NCBI GenBank assembly: GCA_021789735.1
Contig: JAJYJB010000050.1
Coordinates: 1 to 19,125, forward strand
DNA from: Nitrospirota bacterium
GTDB lineage: Bacteria; Nitrospirota; Thermodesulfovibrionia; Thermodesulfovibrionales; JdFR-88
Reading direction: 5' to 3'
Length of the DNA stretch: 19,125 nucleotides
Part shown: positions 15,927 through 19,125 of the stretch, piece by piece
Layout: each line of letters opens with the position of its first letter
Numbering within the stretch: position 1 is the first letter of the stretch
Program-made: the position numbers and the translations under genes
The notes under the pieces: model-generated
Told to the model about the DNA's origin: nothing
What the model saw: the letters and a program-made list of their open reading frames with translations, nothing else
The model's database searches: none

Positions 15927-15990
15927 GGCCATCGGGCCACCCGTAAGCCGCCAGTCGTGCGTCCGCAAGGGGCGGCAGGCGGACCTGCAT
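15927..15990. other. GC-rich block with competing hairpins
   Basis: A GC-rich patch sits in the AT-rich gap between the ihfA and tRNA-Ala promoters. GCCGCC (15947-15952) can pair with GGCGGC (15971-15976), GTCCGC (15961-15966) with GCGGAC (15979-15984), and GCAGG (15975-15979) with CCTGC (15984-15988). These pairings exclude one another. No promoter clearly reads into it. Confidence 0.3.
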
Positions 15991-16010
15991 GATAACCCTT
16001 TATAAATTCA

Positions 16011-16039
16011 TTGAAATTTCCTGAAGGGGATGATATTCT
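16011..16039 (+). promoter_or_regulatory. tRNA-Ala promoter with extended -10
   Basis: TTGAAA (16011-16016) and TATTCT (16034-16039) are 17 bases apart, and a TGA immediately before the -10 makes it an extended -10 element. The predicted start is only one or two bases before the tRNA at 16048. Confidence 0.78.
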
Positions 16040-16047
16040 ACTAGAAC

Positions 16048-16120
<73 letters not shown>

Positions 16121-16150
16121 CTTCCATTTTAAAAAGGAGGACCTGTTAAA

Positions 16151-16225
16151 ATGGCTTGCAAAGGCAAATGTGGTACAAGCAAAACAAAAGGCAAAGAGGC
16201 TGACAAGGGAACAAAAAAGAAATAA
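16151..16225 (+). CDS. 24-residue Lys-rich micropeptide
   Basis: A short gene sits between tRNA-Ala and a strong terminator. A near-perfect ribosome site, AAAAAGGAGG, lies about ten bases before the ATG. The peptide begins MACKGKCGTSK and ends DKGTKKK. It has two cysteines (C4 and C8, a CKGKC-like arrangement), ten lysines in 24 residues, and no hydrophobic segment, so it should be soluble and strongly basic. I know no family for it. The ribosome site, clean stop and terminator just behind support real expression. RNA or metal binding is conceivable from composition but unproven. It is too short for most gene finders. Confidence 0.6.
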   Translation: MACKGKCGTSKTKGKEADKGTKKK

Positions 16226-16233
16226 GAAGTCTA

Positions 16234-16280
16234 AAGGGGGGCCGGAAAAGAGCTTATTCTTTTTTCTGGCCCCCTTTTTT
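16234..16280 (+). terminator. Strong intrinsic terminator
   Basis: A stem of about 16 base pairs starting GGGGGCCGGAAAA and closing with CTGGCCCCC ends in TTTTTT, eight bases after the micropeptide stop. It closes the tRNA-Ala/micropeptide unit and may also help end the opposing flavin-reductase transcript. Confidence 0.9.
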
Positions 16281-16309
16281 GCGTCAAAAATCCCCCGCCT
16301 GATCTTCTT

Positions 16310-16879
16310 TCAGGAGCGTTTGCCTACTGAGAAGGCCTTTCCAAGTTTACTGCCTACCCCGTAATAAAGGCGGCTTTCAGGAGTGAAGATAAGAGGGCTC
16401 AGTTTTTCGATATCGGGCGTAACGCTCCCTTCCTGCAGGACGGCCTCATCGGCTTTCACATCCATTATCTCCCCGATGAACTGGGTGTGCAAGCCTATCT
16501 CCACTGTCTGCAGGAGCCGGCATTCTATCACAAAGGGAAACTCGCCGACATATGGGGCATCCGCCATGGCGCCCTTTACTGGGGTGAGCCCGGTAGCTTT
16601 GAACTTGTCCTCGTTCTTGCCAGACACCATTCCGAAATAGTCCGCCTCCCTTATGTTCCGCTCCCCGGGTATGCTTACCGTGAAGGCCTTTCTGAGGACA
16701 ATATTTCCGTAAGAGTAAGTGGCCTTCCTAAGGGAGACGGCGATGGCTGGCGGAGCGGAACAGCAGACCCCGCCCCATGCCGCTGTCATCACGTTAGGCC
16801 TGCCTTCGCTGTCATATGTGCCTATGACCATTACTGGCGTTGGATAAAAGAGGACTTTCGCGCCGAGGGACTTCTTCAT
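16310..16879 (-). CDS. Flavin reductase-like FMN-binding protein
   Basis: The 189-residue protein belongs to the flavin reductase-like split-barrel family, which binds FMN and moves electrons between NAD(P)H or rubredoxin-type donors and acceptors. Visible features are [20 protein letters not shown] (12-31), the ligand-facing [20 protein letters not shown] stretch (32-51), [20 protein letters not shown], and a C-terminal [18 protein letters not shown]. Anaerobes often carry this HpaC/flavoredoxin-like type. The natural partner is not evident here. A good ribosome site, AAGGAGG, stands seven bases before the ATG. It is a single gene on the minus strand. Confidence 0.88.
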   Translation of the reverse strand: MKKSLGAKVLFYPTPVMVIGTYDSEGRPNVMTAAWGGVCCSAPPAIAVSLRKATYSYGNIVLRKAFTVSIPGERNIREADYFGMVSGKNEDKFKATGLTPVKGAMADAPYVGEFPFVIECRLLQTVEIGLHTQFIGEIMDVKADEAVLQEGSVTPDIEKLSPLIFTPESRLYYGVGSKLGKAFSVGKRS

Positions 16880-17012
16880 TTTTTGGCCTCCTTGGCTGAT
16901 AATTTTAAAAGGGTTTTTGAGATAATAAATCTCCTTTTCGGCAAGGTCAAGTGAAAAACCGGTTCCGGGTCCCGCAAGTAAAATTTTCGGTGCGTTTTCC
17001 GGCGCGTGTTTG

Positions 17013-17018
17013 TATAAT
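17013..17018 (+). promoter_or_regulatory. Possible -10 box upstream of the SEC-C gene
   Basis: A perfect TATAAT lies about 105 bases before the SEC-C start codon, with no good -35 box. A transcript from here would have a leader of about 100 bases. Confidence 0.35.
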
Positions 17019-17124
17019 ACAACCTCACGGCAGTACCAGACAAAAAGCTACCGGGTGTTCTTTTTGATTTTTTCGTTCGGACAAAAAAAAATTTCCAAGT
17101 CGGACCAAAGGAGCGGCTGAAAAA

Positions 17125-17307
17125 ATGGGACTGATAAGCGCTTTAAAAAATCTTTTTGTGCCGTCTGAAGAACCTGTCCGGCCTCACACTGGCCGTAATG
17201 ACTTGTGCTGGTGCGGCAGCGGCAAAAAATACAAGAAATGCCACCTTGCCGAAGACGAAAAAAAAATGGCTAAAAAAAGCATGGCCGCCTGTTCCGGCAA
17301 CAGCTGA
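17125..17307 (+). CDS. SEC-C motif mini-protein
   Basis: The 60-residue protein consists of a short amphipathic N-terminus (MGLISALKNLFVP) followed by a SEC-C zinc motif, GRNDLCWCGSGKKYKKCH, with ligands C28, C30, C39 and H40, and a basic tail ending in a free Cys (C56). SEC-C motifs form the C-terminus of SecA, where they bind SecB and ribosomes, and also occur alone in small proteins like this. A role as adapter or metal-site protein is possible, but no target is visible. AGGAG lies 11 bases before the ATG. It is 76 bases upstream of tRNA-Ser. Confidence 0.85.
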   Translation: MGLISALKNLFVPSEEPVRPHTGRNDLCWCGSGKKYKKCHLAEDEKKMAKKSMAACSGNS

Positions 17308-17343
17308 AAGGCATCCCGTTAGGCTGAGTTCAGCCTGTTCATC

Positions 17344-17373
17344 TTTACTGCAAAAAGTGTTTTTTGTTAATAT
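17344..17373 (+). promoter_or_regulatory. Putative tRNA-Ser promoter
   Basis: TTTACT (17344-17349) and TAATAT (17368-17373) are 18 bases apart, and the expected start lies just before the tRNA. Both boxes are imperfect. Confidence 0.38.
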
Positions 17374-17383
17374 GTACTGTTGT

Positions 17384-17476
17384 GGAGAGGTGGCCGAGTC
17401 GGTCGAAGGCAGCCGCCTGCTAAGCGGTTGTGGGGGTAACACCTCACCCAGGGTTCGAATCCCTGCCTCTCCGCCA
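17384..17476 (+). tRNA. tRNA-Ser(GCT)
   Basis: Acceptor GGAGAGG pairs with CCTCTCC. The D arm starts TGGCCGAGTCGG, the anticodon is GCT in CCTGCTAAG, a long class II variable arm (GTGGGGGTAACACCTCAC) follows, and the T loop is GTTCGAATC. CCA is encoded. The ribosome site of the lipoprotein gene lies about 25 bases downstream. Confidence 0.96.
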
Positions 17477-17513
17477 TAAAGAAAAATATTATTCGCCATA
17501 AGGAGGATACCAA

Positions 17514-18011
17514 ATGTTGAAAAAAGCAATTTTGCTAATGGCGTCGTTGGCGCTTGTTGCTGGATTTGCCTCGTGCAAGAAGAAAGAGGAGCAGCCACCG
17601 CAGCAGGCGGTGCCGGCGCCGCAGCAAATGCCAAACATAGTAATGCCGCAGGGCGGCCCGCAGGTGGTGGTACCGTCGGATGTGAAGAGCTCCTGGAAGG
17701 CCGTTTCCCTTGTGATAGTCGACAAGGCCACGGGGAAGACCACTGAGGCCAAAGTCAACATCGGCTCCGATTACATGATACCCGGCTCAAAGATGGATAT
17801 CCATGTGGTCAGCTTCCTTCCTGATTTCAAGATGTCGGGCACCCAGATAACGTCCGTCTCCAACGAGCCTAACAATCCGGGCGCGCAGGTGAGGATATCG
17901 GATAACGGAAAGGAGATATTCCATGGCTGGCTGTATTCCAAATATCCTGCCATCCATCCGTTTGTGAACGACAAGTACGGAGTGACGCTCAAAGAGGGCA
18001 TCAAGAAATAA
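17514..18011 (+). CDS. DUF2155-like lipoprotein
   Basis: The 165-residue protein has a lipoprotein signal: a basic MLKKA start, a hydrophobic core to about residue 17, and FASC with the acylated cysteine at C21, followed by KKKEE. A flexible Gln/Pro/Met-rich linker (26-54) leads to a C-terminal domain from about 60 with WKAVSLVIVDKATGKTTEAK and FHGWLYSKYPAIHPFVNDKY. This matches what I remember of DUF2155, a domain of unknown function in cell-envelope proteins. It should be anchored to a membrane and face the periplasm. A strong AAGGAGG precedes the ATG. It follows tRNA-Ser by 37 bases and is closed by a strong terminator. Confidence 0.8.
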   Translation: MLKKAILLMASLALVAGFASCKKKEEQPPQQAVPAPQQMPNIVMPQGGPQVVVPSDVKSSWKAVSLVIVDKATGKTTEAKVNIGSDYMIPGSKMDIHVVSFLPDFKMSGTQITSVSNEPNNPGAQVRISDNGKEIFHGWLYSKYPAIHPFVNDKYGVTLKEGIKK

Positions 18012-18060
18012 ATAGAGGCTGAAAAAGAAAAGCCTGCCTCAGGCAAAGGATCTATAAAAG

Positions 18061-18095
18061 AGAAGGGGCCTGGAAAAACCAGGGCCCCTTCTTTT
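18061..18095. terminator. Bidirectional terminator
   Basis: AGAAGGGGCCTGG and CCAGGGCCCCTTCT pair over 13 positions with one bulge and an AAAAA loop, followed by TTTT on the plus strand and CTTTT on the minus. It serves both the lipoprotein gene and the convergent DUF1540 gene. Confidence 0.87.
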
Positions 18096-18148
18096 GTCCG
18101 GTCCTCAACTTCAGGGCTGAACCGCCCCTGAAAAGAAGACGCACAAGG

Positions 18149-18448
18149 CTACCTTAAAGAAAAAGTGTTGCATTTCGCGTTGATGCCGCTGGCCACGACG
18201 TCTATCCCATCGGCTGAGCATTCGAGGTTCCTGTTAAACTTGCAATTTTCCACCTTGCAAGCCCCCACCGCCCCGGTCTGGTCCACGCCTCCTTTGCTTG
18301 AGCTCCGCAGGTAAGTGTCGCAGAAGGGTTGCGGCCCCCCAACCGTTATGGCCATCGCGTGGCACTCATTACCGCCTTTGTTGTAAGAACAATCGGCTAC
18401 GTTACAGCTTTTGATAACGGACATTTGCAGAGTAACACTTGTTGGCAT
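18149..18448 (-). CDS. Tandem DUF1540-domain protein
   Basis: The 99-residue protein holds two copies of a small Cys-rich domain. The first has C15, C20, C29 and C43; the second has C64, C69, C77 and C93, with matching SCNVADCSYN and ACKVENCKFN starts and CDTY and CNTF ends. This is the DUF1540 pattern, a likely metal-binding fold of unknown function frequent in anaerobes such as Clostridia. No signal peptide is seen. A perfect AAAGGAGG stands nine bases before the ATG, and a near-consensus promoter lies upstream. It is divergent from the reductase-like gene, with an inverted repeat between them that may control one or both. Confidence 0.85.
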   Translation of the reverse strand: MPTSVTLQMSVIKSCNVADCSYNKGGNECHAMAITVGGPQPFCDTYLRSSSKGGVDQTGAVGACKVENCKFNRNLECSADGIDVVASGINAKCNTFSLR

Positions 18449-18504
18449 CTGAATATACCTCCTTTTTACAGCCCGTCACGGACTTTTTACTGTCGTTTGA
18501 TTCC

Positions 18505-18532
18505 ATTCTATCAGTTGACCGCCTCGTGTCAA
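18505..18532 (-). promoter_or_regulatory. Promoter of the DUF1540 gene
   Basis: On the minus strand, a perfect TTGACA and TAGAAT are 16 bases apart, giving a leader of roughly 50 bases before the ATG. An inverted repeat overlaps its -35 side. Confidence 0.75.
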
Positions 18533-18533
18533 C
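18514..18533. promoter_or_regulatory. Inverted repeat GTTGAC-N8-GTCAAC
   Basis: Exact 6-base arms with an 8-base gap cover the -35 box and spacer of the DUF1540 promoter, in the region divergent from the reductase-like gene. The position fits an operator, but the regulator is unknown. Confidence 0.42.
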
Positions 18534-18546
18534 AATTGGACTGCCA

Positions 18547-19038
18547 ATGAAACCGAGGGCAAGAATACGGTTATCGGGTTATGATTTAGTAATGGAGGAA
18601 GCGGAAAAAGAAAAGAGGCCCCATTCCCCGGGACCGCTTGACTGCCTGATAGTTGGCGCCGGGCCTGGCGGGCTGCAGGCCGCCATCTATCTCTGCCGTT
18701 ACGGCCGGAACGTGCTCATCCTGGACAGAGGCGGAGGCAGGACAAGACATGCCAAACAGATAGAGAACTTCCTCTCCCATCAGATAATCTCCGGCCAGGA
18801 ACTCATAGAAAGGGGTCTGGCCCAGGCGCAGAGGTTCGGGGCCCGCGAAGAGAGGGAAACTGTAATCTCCGTTGAAGAGGGCGAAGATGAGAACCTGCCC
18901 CTTTTTTTGACTTCCACTGCCAACGGGGGACGTTACCGGTCCCGGACAGTCATAGTCTCAAGCGGGGCGCAGGATGCGCTTCCAAGGATAGGGAACCTGC
19001 ACAAATATGTGATTTTTCAGGAGCATTCCCCACTTTAA
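18547..19038 (+). pseudogene. Thioredoxin reductase-like gene, cut by an insertion
   Basis: The frame matches the N-terminal half of a thioredoxin-reductase-type flavoprotein. It shows the FAD-binding CLIVGAGPGGLQAAIYL, VLILDRGGGRTRHAKQIENF, and SGQELIERGLAQAQRFGA, then TVIVSSGAQDALPRIGNLHKY. Family members run to about 300 residues and continue into the Cys-x-x-Cys NAD(P)H domain. Here homology stops at the tyrosine codon (19006-19008), and ten codons later the frame ends in TAA inside repeat sequence. Both the redox CxxC and the NADPH domain are missing, so the product is unlikely to work. The start is uncertain: ATG at 18547 or 18592, neither with a ribosome site. The remainder may lie beyond the inserted element. 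Confidence 0.7.
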
Positions 19039-19125
19039 GGGGTTAGATTTTCAGCAGCATTCCCCACCCTTTTTCAGGGCATTCCCCACCCCATAGCGGT
19101 ACCCAGGTGTAGCGATCTTGATAAC
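19008..19125. mobile_element. Probable end of an IS21-type insertion sequence
   Basis: From TGTGATTTTTCAGG at 19008 the sequence loses all similarity to the reductase and carries three copies of CATTCCCCAC, at 19024-19033, 19058-19067 and 19080-19089, each preceded by a TTTTCAG-type stretch. A TG terminus with several internal repeats, likely transposase-binding sites, is typical of IS21-family ends. No transposase gene is in view because the window stops here, so the family assignment is inference. Confidence 0.58.
19011..19090 (+). repeat. Three direct repeats around CATTCCCCAC
   Basis: The units are at 19011-19033, 19046-19068 and 19071-19090. They share TTTTCAG, then G or C bases, then CATTCCCCAC. 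Core-to-core spacing is 34 and then 22 bases. Confidence 0.85.

Noticed and set aside
17156..17479. Overlapping frame through the SEC-C gene and tRNA-Ser
   Set aside because: It crosses a clear tRNA and has no domain; the SEC-C frame explains the coding signal.
18110..18132. Second terminator after the DUF1540 gene (TTCAGGG/CCCTGAA hairpin)
   Set aside because: The 7-base-pair stem lacks a T-tract; the stronger hairpin at 18061-18095 explains termination.

Overview
The window looks like a chromosomal segment of a moderately GC-rich, probably anaerobic bacterium. The best guess is Nitrospirota or a neighbouring Desulfobacterota-like lineage. This rests on heavy use of AGG (Arg) and ATA (Ile), the gene order ihfA-merR-tRNA-Pro, a DUF2155-type lipoprotein, a long class II aldolase, and a homocitrate-synthase-like enzyme next to isocitrate dehydrogenase. 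No marker settles the taxonomy. Genes are dense and mostly housekeeping, with short AT-rich gaps.

Layout. Positions 1-461 hold no convincing gene: a GC-rich island lies between AT-rich flanks. Positions 462-5192 (minus) form a four-gene block, transcribed in the order homocitrate/Re-citrate synthase-like enzyme, isocitrate dehydrogenase, CNNM/CBS/CorC membrane protein, NAD(P)-binding epimerase-like protein; a promoter precedes it. Next comes a plus-strand PriA homologue whose ATPase motifs are eroded but whose zinc cluster is intact. It converges on a minus-strand pair, ribF and coaE. From 9134 onward the plus strand carries proA, a ThiF/MoeB/HesA-type E1-like protein, bioA, and a separately promoted class II aldolase with an operator-like inverted repeat. 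The minus block 14375-15907 is ihfA, merR, tRNA-Pro(TGG) and an isochorismatase-fold hydrolase, driven by an exact consensus promoter. After it come tRNA-Ala(GGC) with an unlisted 24-codon gene and a strong terminator, a flavin-reductase-type protein (minus), a SEC-C mini-protein, tRNA-Ser(GCT), a DUF2155-like lipoprotein, a tandem DUF1540 protein (minus), and a thioredoxin-reductase-like gene.

How parts fit together. The synthase and isocitrate dehydrogenase would give 2-oxoglutarate from oxaloacetate and acetyl-CoA (with aconitase elsewhere). ProA then serves proline synthesis from glutamate. RibF, CoaE and BioA make FAD/FMN, CoA and biotin precursors.

The right end appears to be an insertion: the thioredoxin-reductase reading frame breaks at about 19008, where a TG-start sequence with three copies of CATTCCCCAC begins. 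This resembles the end of an IS21-type element running out of the window. The most interesting signals are the helicase-dead PriA, the tRNA-Ala/micropeptide transcription unit, the interrupted reductase, the synthase-dehydrogenase pair, and the island at the left edge. I saw no CRISPR array, phage genes, defence system or recognisable riboswitch.
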